Shown: positions 1 to 8,629, counted from the first letter of the stretch. The stretch is 64,000 nucleotides of DNA from Oscillospiraceae bacterium (GCA_015064625.1 SVRW01000009.1:1-64000); one strand, 5' to 3'. Program-made: numbers and translations. Notes: generated by a model not told the origin, from the sequence alone.

Positions 1-2
1 AC

Positions 3-1394
3 TACGGAAACTGGTACCTTAACTTCGGCACAGGCTCCACGGTTTACGTTCGTAACGTAGCATCGGGAAAACTGATGACTGCAAACCCTTTTGCTTATGA
101 CGTACATTTCAACGATGCAACCTACGGTGACGACCAGAAATGGAGACTCGAACGCAGAGCAGACGGTTCATATGAATTTATCTCCGTATCAAGCGGACTT
201 GCGCTTGACGTATTGAACGGTGCTCTTGATACGGGAACGACAGTAAACCTTTATAATGACACAGGCTTCAGAGCACAGGGCTTCTACATCTTACCTACTG
301 ATACGGAAGATTATTTCATGATTAAACCGTGTTATGCTTCAAACGTTCTTGACGTAAACGGAAGTACCTTTGATTTGCATATTTATCCTCCCAACCTTTC
401 GGATCCAATTCCAAGAGCCGCACAGATGTTTGAAATTGTATTTGAAAATATCTGCGGTAACTGGTTGCCCCCAACGAATATTGGAAACAACTTCACTGCA
501 TATATTACAAACGAAGCAACTGGTCACACCTTCACAGATATGGGTGATGGCTCTGTGAAAGCTTTGGGTACTACAAAAGCAGATAATCAGATTTTCAATT
601 TTGTATATGACGCTTCAACGAAGTCATATCAGATAATCGGCAATAGCGGAAAAGCGTTGGATTGCTTCTGGGGATTCTTTGGCGATGGATGCGAGCTTGT
701 AATGGCAGATAAGAGCAATGCTGCACATCAAAGATTCCGTATTTACGGTGACTTTGACGGTGTTCATTATTACATAAGCCCTGTTCACACAAACAGACTT
801 GTTGACGTTGACGCAGGTACTACTACGAAGGTTCATCTTTTTGGCTCAGGCGGAAACTCAAACAGAAAATTCAAGATTACCAAGTACACAAAACCAACTC
901 CAACCCCAACACCTACACCAACGCCTACACCAACGCCTACACCTACACCAGACCCTGAACCAATTGAAGACAGTATTATTCTTAAAGGTAATTCCTCTTA
1001 CGTTATGGACGGTTCAGACTTATACAAGGTAGTTGCAGGACAGACGGCAAAAGACGTTCTCGCACAGTTTGATAACACAAAAGCGGCAGTTTACGATTTG
1101 AGCGGCAACCTCGTTCCCGCGAATGCTTTGGTTGGAACAGGTTACACTGTACAGCTTATAGTTGATGGCGTTAAATACGATTCTGTTACAATTATTATCA
1201 AAGGTGATTTGAACGGTGACGGCGAAGTAAGCGGTACGGACTATCTCAGAATCAAAGAATATTTCCTTGGCAAGTTCAAGTTGGATGCTTTAGCTCTTAA
1301 AGCTGCTGACATTGATAGCAACGTAGAAATCGAATCTGCTGACTACATGAAAATGAAATCACACTTCCTTGGAATTATCAATATCTTCAAATAA
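3..1394 (+). CDS. Ricin-type lectin protein with C-terminal dockerin (5' end outside window)
   Basis: The reading frame is open to the left edge, so this is the C-terminal part of a larger secreted protein; the ATG at 75 is internal. Two ricin-B-like beta-trefoil regions are recognisable by repeated segments of the form KWRLE..DGSYEF, SGLALDV and AQ.F.I, and by RFRI, RLVDVD and NRKFKI. They are followed by a Pro-Thr repeat linker (about nt 893-955), a roughly 75-residue module ending in TVQLIVDGVKYDSVTIII, and a type I dockerin with two calcium-binding repeats (GDLNGDGEVSGTDYLRIKEYFLG, written here only as landmarks DLNGDGE and DIDSNVE). Ricin-like domains bind sugars, and dockerins attach enzymes to cohesin scaffolds. 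I infer that a catalytic domain lies upstream of the window. The same pre-dockerin module recurs in the protein at 29108-32083, so both probably use the same scaffold. Confidence 0.9.
   Translation, partial: YGNWYLNFGTGSTVYVRNVASGKLMTANPFAYDVHFNDATYGDDQKWRLERRADGSYEFISVSSGLALDVLNGALDTGTTVNLYNDTGFRAQGFYILPTDTEDYFMIKPCYASNVLDVNGSTFDLHIYPPNLSDPIPRAAQMFEIVFENICGNWLPPTNIGNNFTAYITNEATGHTFTDMGDGSVKALGTTKADNQIFNFVYDASTKSYQIIGNSGKALDCFWGFFGDGCELVMADKSNAAHQRFRIYGDFDGVHYYISPVHTNRLVDVDAGTTTKVHLFGSGGNSNRKFKITKYTKPTPTPTPTPTPTPTPTPTPDPEPIEDSIILKGNSSYVMDGSDLYKVVAGQTAKDVLAQFDNTKAAVYDLSGNLVPANALVGTGYTVQLIVDGVKYDSVTIIIKGDLNGDGEVSGTDYLRIKEYFLGKFKLDALALKAADIDSNVEIESADYMKMKSHFLGIINIFK
893..955 (+). repeat. Pro-Thr linker microsatellite (CCAACN/CCTACA hexamers)
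   Basis: Tandem 6-bp units encode alternating Pro-Thr. Such repeats are the usual flexible linker between lectin or catalytic domains and a dockerin. Unit number may vary between strains without changing the reading frame. Confidence 0.85.
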
Positions 1395-1408
1395 ACAATA
1401 AAAACCTT

Positions 1409-1451
1409 GTGGCTTTGTAAATGTATAAACTCATTTACAAAGCCACTTTTT
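1409..1451. terminator. Bidirectional rho-independent terminator
   Basis: A perfect 15-bp stem (GTGGCTTTGTAAATG and its complement) with an 8-nt loop is followed by TTTTTG on the plus strand. It closes the dockerin gene. On the other strand it overlaps the stop codon of the small gene at 1435-1590, so it can serve both converging genes. Confidence 0.9.
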
Positions 1452-1590
1452 GTTTATTACTAAGTAAAGCATTAGCTTTTTCATGTAATTCTCCACTCCT
1501 TTGCGTAAGTTTTCGTTCCTTGTACGTATCAATTACGGCACATTCTTCCAAAAGATATTCATTCCATAGCTTTTCAAGTGTTTCTTTCAT
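1435..1590 (-). CDS. Small conserved clostridial protein (DUF6809-like)
   Basis: A 51-residue acidic helical protein starting MKETLEKLWNEYLLEE and containing ERKLTQRSGELHEKANALL. I chose the internal ATG at 1590 because AAGGAAG lies 8 nt upstream and a consensus promoter precedes it; a longer open frame to 1671 would start inside that promoter. It resembles the small DUF6809-type family I recall from Clostridia, but I could not confirm this and the function is unknown. It is divergent from the XRE regulator at 1737, and an inverted repeat sits in its promoter spacer, so regulation by that regulator is plausible. Confidence 0.7.
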   Translation of the reverse strand: MKETLEKLWNEYLLEECAVIDTYKERKLTQRSGELHEKANALLSNKQKVAL

Positions 1591-1642
1591 AAATGCTTCC
1601 TTATGTATTGTATTTTTTTGACGTATGCCAAATTGCAAATAT

Positions 1643-1671
1643 ATTATAGCGGATTTTCCGCTAAAAGTCAA
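1643..1671 (-). promoter_or_regulatory. Sigma-A promoter with palindromic operator in the spacer
   Basis: On the minus strand TTGACT (1666-1671) and TATAAT (1643-1648) are separated by 17 bp. The spacer contains the perfect inverted repeat TAGCGGATTTTCCGCTA (1647-1663), ideally placed for a repressor to block RNA polymerase. The candidate repressor is the XRE protein encoded divergently at 1737. Confidence 0.75.
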
Positions 1672-1736
1672 TAGTGTATTATCCGTTGATGTATAATAAT
1701 AGCATAAAATATTTGTAAATTTCAGGCGGTAATACT

Positions 1737-1952
1737 ATGTTGTACAATCGAATCAGAGAATTAAGAGAAGATAAAGATATGACGCAAAAGCAGATGGGAG
1801 AAATTTTGTCTTGCAGTCAACGTGTATACAGTAACTACGAAAGAGGCGAATTGGATATCCCCACAGAAATTCTTATAAAGCTAGCAGACTATCATGGCGT
1901 ATCGGTGGATTATATCCTCGAACGGACGGAGAAAAAGGAAACGAATGTGTAA
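1737..1952 (+). CDS. XRE-family HTH regulator
   Basis: A 71-residue single-domain helix-turn-helix protein. Residues about 5-60 match the Cro/C1 fold: IRELREDKDMTQKQMGEIL, then S.RVYSNYERGE, then the DYHGVSVDYIL ending typical of small clostridial repressors. AGGCGG precedes the start and a TATAAT box lies at 1692-1697. A hairpin terminator follows directly. It probably controls the divergent small gene at 1435-1590 and itself; the target is an inference from the palindrome between them. Confidence 0.88.
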   Translation: MLYNRIRELREDKDMTQKQMGEILSCSQRVYSNYERGELDIPTEILIKLADYHGVSVDYILERTEKKETNV

Positions 1953-1960
1953 AAAAAGTA

Positions 1961-1986
1961 AAACGGCACAATTTGTGCCGTTTTAT
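1961..1986. terminator. Rho-independent terminator
   Basis: Stem AAACGGCACA / TGTGCCGTTT followed by TTATTT on the plus strand and AAAA-derived T residues on the minus strand. It lies between the converging XRE gene (1737-1952) and RHH gene (1998-2201). A near-identical hairpin sits at 3415-3443. Confidence 0.85.
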
Positions 1987-1997
1987 TTCATAATTAA

Positions 1998-2201
1998 CTA
2001 TTTCCTTGTAGGTTTAACGTTATATGCTGGGGAAATGCTTTTATCAATAACGCCGTTTTCTTCCTCGAAAGCTTTAATGCTTTGCCTTATCAGGATAAGC
2101 ACTTGACTGTTTACGCTTCTTCCTTCGTAATCTGCAATATAAGAAATTTTATTCAACATTTCTTCTTCTTCAATTCTTATGGATACACTTTTAACTGACA
2201 T
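1998..2201 (-). CDS. Ribbon-helix-helix (Arc-like) DNA-binding protein
   Basis: A 67-residue protein. Residues 1-50 show the short N-terminal strand VKSVSIRI followed by two helices (EEEMLNKISYIADYEGRSVNSQVLILIRQSIKAFEEENG, quoted only in pieces: EMLNKISYIADYEG and SVNSQVLILIR). This is the Arc/TraY/MetJ-like pattern common as a small regulator in clostridial accessory regions. The start follows GAGGGA. It lies 45 nt behind the XRE gene at 2247-2585 in the same orientation, so the two are probably co-transcribed. Target unknown. Confidence 0.8.
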   Translation of the reverse strand: MSVKSVSIRIEEEEMLNKISYIADYEGRSVNSQVLILIRQSIKAFEEENGVIDKSISPAYNVKPTRK

Positions 2202-2246
2202 GTAATTCCCTCGGAATAAATGTATTATGCGTTTATTTTGGATGCG

Positions 2247-2585
2247 TTAATTATTTCGTAAAATGTTTTTTGTTGTTCTAATGATCTGAGCAAGTGCTTT
2301 AAGTTCTTCGGGAGAGCAATCGGATATAATTTCATCAATCATTTTTACAGATATATGAGAACTTTTTGCCAAACTATCGAATACAATTTCATCGATAGTA
2401 ACACCGAGAGCGTTTGCAATATTTATGAGTGTGGGCAAACTGAGTTTTGTTGCCGCACGTTCAATATGTGAAATGTTGGACGGCTCAATTCCTGATTCTT
2501 CAGCAAGCTTGGCTTGTGTCCAGCCTTTTGCAACGCGAAGTTCCTTTATTCTTTTTCCGATGGAAATATAGTTAACAGCAATCAT
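2247..2585 (-). CDS. XRE-family HTH regulator with C-terminal helical domain
   Basis: A 112-residue protein. Residues 8-65 form a Cro/C1 helix-turn-helix (GKRIKELRVAKGWTQAKLAE, SNISHIERA, LPTLINIANALGVTIDEI). The remaining 45 residues (SCSPEELKALAQIIRTTKNIL type) are the usual short helical tail of this clostridial regulator family. It is divergent from the SLOG gene at 2716, and the shared intergenic region holds a perfect palindrome, so autoregulation and control of the SLOG gene are likely. No target can be proved from the sequence. Confidence 0.88.
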   Translation of the reverse strand: MIAVNYISIGKRIKELRVAKGWTQAKLAEESGIEPSNISHIERAATKLSLPTLINIANALGVTIDEIVFDSLAKSSHISVKMIDEIISDCSPEELKALAQIIRTTKNILRNN

Positions 2586-2624
2586 GTTTACTTCCTCTCA
2601 ATTTATAATTTACACAATGTTATT

Positions 2625-2680
2625 GTATATCCGAATCGGATGTGTTAAAATAACGTATATATCCGAATGGTATATATACT
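2625..2680. promoter_or_regulatory. Divergent promoter region with palindromic operators
   Basis: ATCCGAATCGGAT (2629-2641) is a perfect 13-nt palindrome. A second, imperfect copy ATCCGAATGGTAT lies at 2661-2673, 32 bp downstream, next to a TATACT box (2675-2680) facing the SLOG gene. Two operator sites spaced by about three helical turns suggest cooperative binding of the adjacent XRE dimer. Confidence 0.65.
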
Positions 2681-2715
2681 AATATTTTTTGTAAATTATG
2701 TAGGAGACATGAGTA

Positions 2716-3186
2716 ATGGAAAAAAATACCTGTTGTTTCTTCGGAAATAGAACGATAAAGGAAACCGAAGAACTGAAAGAAAAGGTAACTGAAATTGTTG
2801 AAAGGTTAATTGTTGATGAAAAGGTGGAGGCGTTTTTATTTGGAAGCAAAAGTCGATTTGATAGTTTGTGCCTCGAATTAGTGACGAAAACCAAAGAAAA
2901 ATACCCGCACATAAAACGAATTTATGTGCGGGCGGAATATCCATATATAAGCGAACATTACAAAGAGTCTCTGCTGAAAGAGTATGACGAAACTTATTAT
3001 CCCGAAAAATTACTCGACGCGGGGAGAGCTGTATACGTGGAGCGAAATCGTGAAATGATAGATAAAAGTAGATTTTGTGTTGTGTACTTTGATGAGTCTA
3101 CCGTTCCCACAACACGTAAAAGCGGAACAAAAATTGCTTTGGATTACGCCAAAAAGAGAAAAAAAGAGATTGTTTTATTTCCGTAA
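2716..3186 (+). CDS. SLOG-family (YspA/DUF1273-like) protein
   Basis: A 156-residue protein beginning CCFFGNRTI, the first strand of the Rossmann-like SLOG fold, followed by KVEAFLFGSKSRFDS (a glycine turn expected to bind a nucleotide-derived ligand), then IKRIYVRAEYPY and a C-terminal RKSGTKIALDYAKKRKKEIVLF that completes the sheet. SLOG proteins are thought to sense or process nucleotide ligands and often sit in stress or defence loci. Here it is under a divergent XRE regulator. Start chosen at 2716 because the ATG at 2709 is out of frame; TAGGAG lies upstream. Precise role unknown. Confidence 0.75.
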   Translation: MEKNTCCFFGNRTIKETEELKEKVTEIVERLIVDEKVEAFLFGSKSRFDSLCLELVTKTKEKYPHIKRIYVRAEYPYISEHYKESLLKEYDETYYPEKLLDAGRAVYVERNREMIDKSRFCVVYFDESTVPTTRKSGTKIALDYAKKRKKEIVLFP

Positions 3187-3414
3187 AACTGTGGTGAGTC
3201 CGTCGTGGTGAAGAAAATAGATGCATTTTGCACGGTGTGCGCTATTTTATTAGTTAAAGAAAAATGCGAAGCATTTTTTATCTACAAAGCCGAAGGCTTT
3301 GCCTGAACTTTCGATAGGAAAAAATAGTGCAGATTGGAAAAACCGAATCCGAAGCTGTACTGACGTACAGCGAGAGGTGAGGTTTTTTCAAAGCACAAAA
3401 CAAGAAATAAAAAA
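3187..3414. other. Intergenic region with short GAA-loop hairpins, no gene seen
   Basis: Holds two adjacent small hairpins with GAA loops: AAAAATGCGAAGCATTTTT (3260-3278) and CAAAGCCGAAGGCTTTG (3285-3301). They are similar in style to hairpin arrays elsewhere in the window. Nothing with a ribosome binding site and coding character was found. Confidence 0.6.
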
Positions 3415-3443
3415 GCAAAACGGCACAATCGTGCCGTTTTGTT
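3415..3443. terminator. Rho-independent terminator
   Basis: Stem GCAAAACGGCAC / GTGCCGTTTTGT with a short loop and T residues on both sides. It separates the SLOG gene from the converging histidine kinase gene and resembles the terminator at 1961-1986. Confidence 0.8.
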
Positions 3444-3531
3444 ACCTATTATGTGGTGATATGAAGATAAAACATAAGAAAAAATAAAATGGAAGATTAT
3501 TTTATATTGTTTTGTGCGGTCTGTGCATTTT

Positions 3532-5007
3532 TTACATCGAAAGGGGGAGGGTGAATGTGAAAGAGCATCCTTTATTCGTCCCCGACTCAACTGTAATCTT
3601 CTCTTTATGGCTATCGATAACAGTTTTAACGATAAACAGTCCAAGCCCCATACCGCTCTTATCAAGCCCGCGTGAGCGGTCAGATTTATAGAATTTATCG
3701 AAAACGTGGGGTACTTCTTCCTCGGGGATGCCTACTCCGTCGTTTTTGATTGTGACGAAGGCTTTGCCCAAGGCTTCGTCCTTTTTCAAATCAACGATGA
3801 GCATACCGCCTGTGGGGGAGAATTTAACCGCATTGTGAAGAAGATTGTAAAAGACCTGATGAATTGCATCGGGGTCTGCATTTACAATAATAGAATCGTG
3901 GTTTGGAATTTCAACATTCAGATGCTTGTCGTCTATCTGTCCTTCGAAGGTGAAAAGGGTTGATAACGCTTTTTCCGTAATATCGAAGGGCTTTGGATTC
4001 ATTTTCTGATTCTGCATCTTTGTTGTAGTAAGCAAAGTTGAAATGAGTCGGGATAGACGTTTCGTTTCTTCGGAAATAATTCCCAGATAATGCTTTTGCC
4101 TTTCGGGAGGTATTGTTCCGTCGAGAATACCGTCTGCAAAGCCTGAAATGGTTGTCATAGGGGTTCTCAGATCGTGAGCAACGCTGGCGAGGAACGTGTC
4201 TTTATGCTTGTCGTTCCGCTCAATCTTATCCATCATATCGTTGATGGAGTTTGCCAGATCGGCGATTTCGTCATCATAATCCGTTTTGAGTCTTATGCTT
4301 GTATCGCCCTCTGCATATTTGTTTACCGCATGACCTATTTCGTTGAAAGGCTTTGCTATGCGGTTTCCAACAATAACAATGGAGAAAGCCGCACCTAAAA
4401 GAAGCCATATGCAAGCGGTGATTATTGCGCTGAGAAGCTGAGTTCTTGCGGTGTAAATACCGTCGCTCATCGTTGATACAACCACGTACCCCATATTATT
4501 GTAGGTTTTTGTGTCGATTATGGGGAGAATAAATAAGTTGCTTTCTTTCTTGTCTTTTTCGTGGAACGTGTATTTTGCGGAAAAACCGTCATAGTCCTTT
4601 TTCATAATGCGTTTATCCGCTTCCTTTTTCAACTGTTCGGACAAGGATGCTTCTGCTCCGTCGCAAGCACTTGATGCAATGAGAATATTTCCAGCAGAAT
4701 CGTAAATATGAACACCGATGTTATCTTCTTCGTATTTCAATAAGCTGTGTTCAAATTGCTCTCTGTAAAGGTCGCAAACAACTGTTCCGGGCGTGCATTC
4801 GTGGTCGTCGTGGGCATCTTTGGCAAGCTCTGTGTATCCAAGCACCGTTTCTGCAATGCTTTTTGCGGAAAGGGTCATTATTGCCGCATCGGTATTTGAG
4901 GAGAATTTTGTAAAAATACCGTATGTTATAAGAGCAAAGAGAAGAATACCAGCAAGCACTATAAACGAAAAGGTCAGAATAATTCTTGATGAAATATTTT
5001 TAAACAT
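3532..5007 (-). CDS. Membrane sensor histidine kinase (orphan)
   Basis: A 491-residue kinase. One membrane segment lies at residues about 9-33, an extracytoplasmic sensor region at 35-185 (with several Cys, including ECTPGTVVCD), a second membrane helix at about 193-215, then a HAMP linker (NRIAKPFNEIGHAVNKYAEG). The phosphoacceptor motif is SVAHDLRTPMT. The HATPase domain shows the N box (QVFYNLLHNAVKFS), G1 (NDGVGIPEE), F box (VFDKFYKSDRS) and G2 (GMGLGLFIVK). No response regulator gene adjoins it; the only upstream neighbour in the same direction is the peptidase C26-like gene, 18 nt away, so its partner must be encoded elsewhere. AAGGTGA precedes the start. Confidence 0.93.
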   Translation of the reverse strand: MFKNISSRIILTFSFIVLAGILLFALITYGIFTKFSSNTDAAIMTLSAKSIAETVLGYTELAKDAHDDHECTPGTVVCDLYREQFEHSLLKYEEDNIGVHIYDSAGNILIASSACDGAEASLSEQLKKEADKRIMKKDYDGFSAKYTFHEKDKKESNLFILPIIDTKTYNNMGYVVVSTMSDGIYTARTQLLSAIITACIWLLLGAAFSIVIVGNRIAKPFNEIGHAVNKYAEGDTSIRLKTDYDDEIADLANSINDMMDKIERNDKHKDTFLASVAHDLRTPMTTISGFADGILDGTIPPERQKHYLGIISEETKRLSRLISTLLTTTKMQNQKMNPKPFDITEKALSTLFTFEGQIDDKHLNVEIPNHDSIIVNADPDAIHQVFYNLLHNAVKFSPTGGMLIVDLKKDEALGKAFVTIKNDGVGIPEEEVPHVFDKFYKSDRSRGLDKSGMGLGLFIVKTVIDSHKEKITVESGTNKGCSFTFTLPLSM

Positions 5008-5025
5008 AAAATCACCTTAAACTGA

Positions 5026-5727
5026 TTATTTTTGACAAGCCTTTATAAACGTTTCGAAAATACGTCTTGATTTTTCATCTGTGGCGAAAAGATGCTCGGG
5101 ATGCCATTGAAGTCCTAACGCAAAGGAATATCCGTCACGTTCTATCGCTTCAATAGTTCCGTCGGAAGCTTTGGCAGAAATTTTCCAGCCTTCTGCAAGT
5201 TTTTTTATTGATTGGTGATGCATACTGTTTGTACCGTATTCTTTTTCGCCAATAATATCAAAAAGCAATGAATCCTCTGCAACGCTTACAGTGTGGGAAG
5301 GTATGTAGTAAGGAGGCTGTTGACGGTGTGATATCTTTTTGGAATACTCTATGGGGATATCCTGATAAAGACTGCCGCCAAAGGCAACGTTCAAGGTCTG
5401 TATACCTCTGCATATGCCAAGCATGGGTTTTCCCAGCTCAAAAACACGTCTTGCTAAAGGAAGCTCCAGTGTATCACGTTCATGGCAGAAGTCCCCGAAG
5501 CCTTCGTGTACAGTTTCACCGAACAATACGGGGTCAACGTCATCCCCGCCTGTGAAAAGGAATCCGTCCGCAATTTCTGCGTACTTCAGCATAACGTCTT
5601 CGTCATAAGTAAGATTTATAAGTATGGGAATACCACCGCTTTTCTGTATGGCATCCATATATCTGCGATTTATAACTACGGTGGCTTCTCCGTATGAAGG
5701 TGTGAGAGCGATGATGGGTTTTTTCAT
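5026..5727 (-). CDS. Gamma-glutamyl-gamma-aminobutyrate hydrolase-like class I amidotransferase (peptidase C26)
   Basis: A 233-residue protein of the PuuD-like family. The nucleophile elbow is GICRGIQ, preceded by DGFLFTGGDDVDP and followed by SMHHQSIKKLAEGW; the catalytic His-Glu pair is in QWHPEH. Such enzymes hydrolyse gamma-glutamyl amides (GABA, polyamine or other conjugates); the substrate cannot be told from sequence. It is the first gene of a pair with the histidine kinase 18 nt downstream. AAAGGA lies before the ATG. Full length for the family. Confidence 0.92.
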   Translation of the reverse strand: MKKPIIALTPSYGEATVVINRRYMDAIQKSGGIPILINLTYDEDVMLKYAEIADGFLFTGGDDVDPVLFGETVHEGFGDFCHERDTLELPLARRVFELGKPMLGICRGIQTLNVAFGGSLYQDIPIEYSKKISHRQQPPYYIPSHTVSVAEDSLLFDIIGEKEYGTNSMHHQSIKKLAEGWKISAKASDGTIEAIERDGYSFALGLQWHPEHLFATDEKSRRIFETFIKACQK

Positions 5728-5735
5728 AGTGGTCC

Positions 5736-6000
5736 TTTCTGACGAATTCGGAATATGGAATTCGTAATTCGGAATTGAAGGAAATTTTTCTCCCGTAGGT
5801 CGAAACCATAAGGCAAGAGGGAAGAGGCAAGAGGGAAGGAAATTTTTCTCCCGTAGGTCGAAAAATATCGTTCACATACAATTATATAATAATTGCTTTT
5901 CGAACGCAGTGAGAAAAGCTACCTTTATTCCGCATTCCGCATTCATAATTCCGAATTGGCATTCCGCATTCATAATTCCGAATAGAATTTTTTCTCCAAA
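5736..6000. repeat. Modular intergenic repeat: heptamer tails plus hairpin core
   Basis: Core (about 5839-5925) runs from AATTTTTCTCCCGTAGGTCG to GAGAAAAGCTACC and is quasi-palindromic. It is flanked by ATTCCGM heptamers on both sides, a second left half-core at 5779-5808 joined to GGCAAGA-type units, and degenerate heptamers to 5985. No gene is supported here. Confidence 0.85.
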
Positions 6001-6016
6001 AAAATTCTAAAAACTG

Positions 6017-6045
6017 TTGAAATATGGGGAAAATAATTGTATAAT
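6017..6045 (+). promoter_or_regulatory. Sigma-A promoter for the CotH lipoprotein gene
   Basis: TTGAAA (6017-6022), 17-bp spacer, TATAAT (6040-6045), about 80 nt upstream of the start codon at 6123. Confidence 0.75.
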
Positions 6046-6122
6046 ACATTATATATGCAAAAAGATTAAAATTCAAGTGGTTTTAATATTTTTTCTCAAA
6101 ATTTATAGTTTAGGTGATAATT

Positions 6123-8552
6123 ATGAAAGATGGTAAAATAATTATGAGATTTATAATAATGGCTTTGATTTTAGCTCTCCTTTGCTCTTGCGAAGGTATG
6201 AACATAGTTTCGGATATGAGCTTGGAGTCTTCCGAAGCTTTGGGAAGTGGAGAAAGCAAGGAAGAATCAACCTCGGATGACAAATCCGAAAGCACAGATA
6301 CGTCATCCGGGTTCACAGAAGATGACGTTACCATAGGCGGAGCAGATACGCTTAAACTCAGCGAGGCTATGGCGAATAATGATTGCTTTTGGGCGTTGAA
6401 ATTCGAGGATTGGATTGAAATATACAATCCTACCGACAAGGATATATCCTTGAGCGACTACCGCATAAGCGATGATGGTTCGGATATCAGAAAATATGCC
6501 CTCCCTGACGTTACGTTGAAGGCGAAGGAATATCTGGTGCTTACAGAATCAAGTCTTAACTTTTCCTTGAGTAAAGCAGGGGAGAGCGTTTACCTTTATT
6601 GCGTATCACAAAATTGTCTTGCTTCCAAACTTGATTTGGGCGTAAGCGAGAAAAATAAATCGTATACAGAAGACGGTGTTTCCGCCTATCCTTCTCCCGG
6701 TTTTGAAAACACTTACGAGGGATATATTTCCTACAGGGCTTCCGTGAAGGGCGGTCAAAAGCTGATAGTAAACGAAATTATCGCTTCAAACTCTACGGTT
6801 TATGCTATAGGCGGAGAGTATTTTGACCTTATTGAGCTTAAAAATGCATCATCTGAAAGCATAAATCTTTCGGATTATTACATTTCTGACGATAAAAACG
6901 CTCTTATGGCATATAAATTACCTGACGTTACGTTGAAAGCGGGAGGATTTTACGTTATTGCCGCAGACGGTGAAAAGGTTCCCTTCAAGCTTTCAAGCTC
7001 GGGAGACGGAGTTTATCTTACGTATAAGGACGGACTTCCTGCAGATGCGTTATGCTTCGATTCATGTCCTGCGGAAATAAGCTATGGGGTAAGCGGAAAC
7101 GAGCTTGTTTATTTTGCGAAGCCTTCCTTTGGCAGAGAGAATGGCGAAGGAGAAAAAGCGTTGACAAAGGACCCCGTTCCTTCCGTTAAAGCTGGAATTT
7201 ATGAAAATGCGTTTACTCTCACCTTTGAGGGAGAGGGCGATATGTATTATACAACCGACGGCTCTGAGCCTGATAAATCTTCCCTTAAATATTCGGGCGG
7301 TATTACCGTTGATAAAAATATGTCTGTAAGAATAAAGGCGTATGACGGTATTAAAATCCCAAGTAAAACCGTCACCTGCGCATATTTCATCAATGAAACG
7401 TCCACCTTGCCCGTTCTTAAAATCAGTGCAAAGGAAGATGACATATGGAGCACTTCTTCGGGAATTTACGCTAACCCGACTAAATCATGGACAAAAGAAA
7501 TAAACCTTTCCTTCTTTGTGGGCGGGAAAGAGGAATTCAACGTTGACTGCGGACTTGCCATGTTCGGTTCTACAGGCAGATACGAAAGTAAAAAGAGTTT
7601 TAAAGTCAAGTTCAGAGGAAAATACGGGGCTTCCAAGCTTGAATATAAGGTGTTTGAAAACCTTGATATTGATTCCTTTACCGATCTTGTTATAAGAGGC
7701 GGTTCGCAGGATTGGTATTTCTCGGGCGTTCGTGATGAGGTTGCAACTTCACTTGCACTTTCTGCAGAAACGAAATTGCTTGTTCAATCCTACAGACCCG
7801 TCATACTTTATATAAACGGTGAGTATATGGGTATATACTTTATTCGTGAACGTATTAACGAAGATTTCGTTGCAGCTCACCATAATACAAAGCCTGAAGA
7901 CGTTGCAATTGTACGTTACGGTTACCGTCTTGAAAAAGGCACAAGCGAGGATATGGCAGACTGGAACGCACTGGTGAAATTCATAAAAACGAAAGATATG
8001 AAAGACCCCGAAAACTATGCTTACGTTTGCGAACGACTCGACGTTGAAAGTCTGGCGGATTGGTATATTTTCAGAGCGTACGCAGGGGATCTGGATATTG
8101 ACAATATACGTTATTACAGAGAAAACAAGGATGCAAAATGGAAGCTTATATTCTTCGATTTGGATCTTGGATTCTTCGGAACGAAAAATCCGCTTACGAA
8201 AATAACAGGCTCATCAGAAGCTTATGCAAGCTATAACGTTCCTGTCAGATATCTGAAGGTGAATTCCCAGTTCAGAACGCTTTTCCTCACAAGGCTTGAG
8301 CATCATTCGAAAAATACCCTTGCAGACGATTACGTTCTCGCAAGAATCGATATGTTCGAGGATATGCTGGAAGCGGACATTCCTGCTAATAACGAGCGTT
8401 GGGAGGAAGCGTATATCAATGATGGAAAAGGCTCTTATTTCAATTATAAATTCTGGGTTTCACAGATGAATTATCTCAGAAGAATAGTCAAGAACGGAGA
8501 TCATAGCAGAATAGGACTCCTTATTGATGATGCGAAAAATGTATTCGGTTAA
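6123..8552 (+). CDS. CotH-domain lipoprotein with two lamin-tail domains
   Basis: An 809-residue protein starting at the ATG at 6123, which has AGGTGA 7 nt upstream (a GTG at 6114 is less likely). A lipobox-like LALLCSC follows the signal helix, then a Ser/Glu-rich linker. Two lamin-tail-like (LTD) domains follow: DWIEIYNPTDKDISLSDYRI and FDLIELKNASSESINLSDYYI. A chitobiase-C-like segment (MYYTTDGSEPD...YSGGITVDK) leads into the CotH region (FGSTGRYESKKSFKVKF, LRGGSQDW-like IRGGSQDWYFSG, YINGEYMGIYFIRERI, WKLIFFDLDLGF). CotH-family proteins are atypical protein kinases in spore coat; in clostridia such LTD-CotH lipoproteins are surface proteins of unclear role. It is monocistronic between repeat blocks. 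Confidence 0.9.
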   Translation: MKDGKIIMRFIIMALILALLCSCEGMNIVSDMSLESSEALGSGESKEESTSDDKSESTDTSSGFTEDDVTIGGADTLKLSEAMANNDCFWALKFEDWIEIYNPTDKDISLSDYRISDDGSDIRKYALPDVTLKAKEYLVLTESSLNFSLSKAGESVYLYCVSQNCLASKLDLGVSEKNKSYTEDGVSAYPSPGFENTYEGYISYRASVKGGQKLIVNEIIASNSTVYAIGGEYFDLIELKNASSESINLSDYYISDDKNALMAYKLPDVTLKAGGFYVIAADGEKVPFKLSSSGDGVYLTYKDGLPADALCFDSCPAEISYGVSGNELVYFAKPSFGRENGEGEKALTKDPVPSVKAGIYENAFTLTFEGEGDMYYTTDGSEPDKSSLKYSGGITVDKNMSVRIKAYDGIKIPSKTVTCAYFINETSTLPVLKISAKEDDIWSTSSGIYANPTKSWTKEINLSFFVGGKEEFNVDCGLAMFGSTGRYESKKSFKVKFRGKYGASKLEYKVFENLDIDSFTDLVIRGGSQDWYFSGVRDEVATSLALSAETKLLVQSYRPVILYINGEYMGIYFIRERINEDFVAAHHNTKPEDVAIVRYGYRLEKGTSEDMADWNALVKFIKTKDMKDPENYAYVCERLDVESLADWYIFRAYAGDLDIDNIRYYRENKDAKWKLIFFDLDLGFFGTKNPLTKITGSSEAYASYNVPVRYLKVNSQFRTLFLTRLEHHSKNTLADDYVLARIDMFEDMLEADIPANNERWEEAYINDGKGSYFNYKFWVSQMNYLRRIVKNGDHSRIGLLIDDAKNVFG

Positions 8553-8629
8553 TAATTTGTATACAAATATATATTGAATTAACGGCAAAAACGTGGTATC
8601 CTAACAAATTGGAATAATAATCAATTCAG

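Noticed and set aside
3532-5007. Two-component operon with adjacent response regulator
   Set aside because: No receiver-domain protein is encoded next to the kinase; the neighbour is a class I amidotransferase-like hydrolase.
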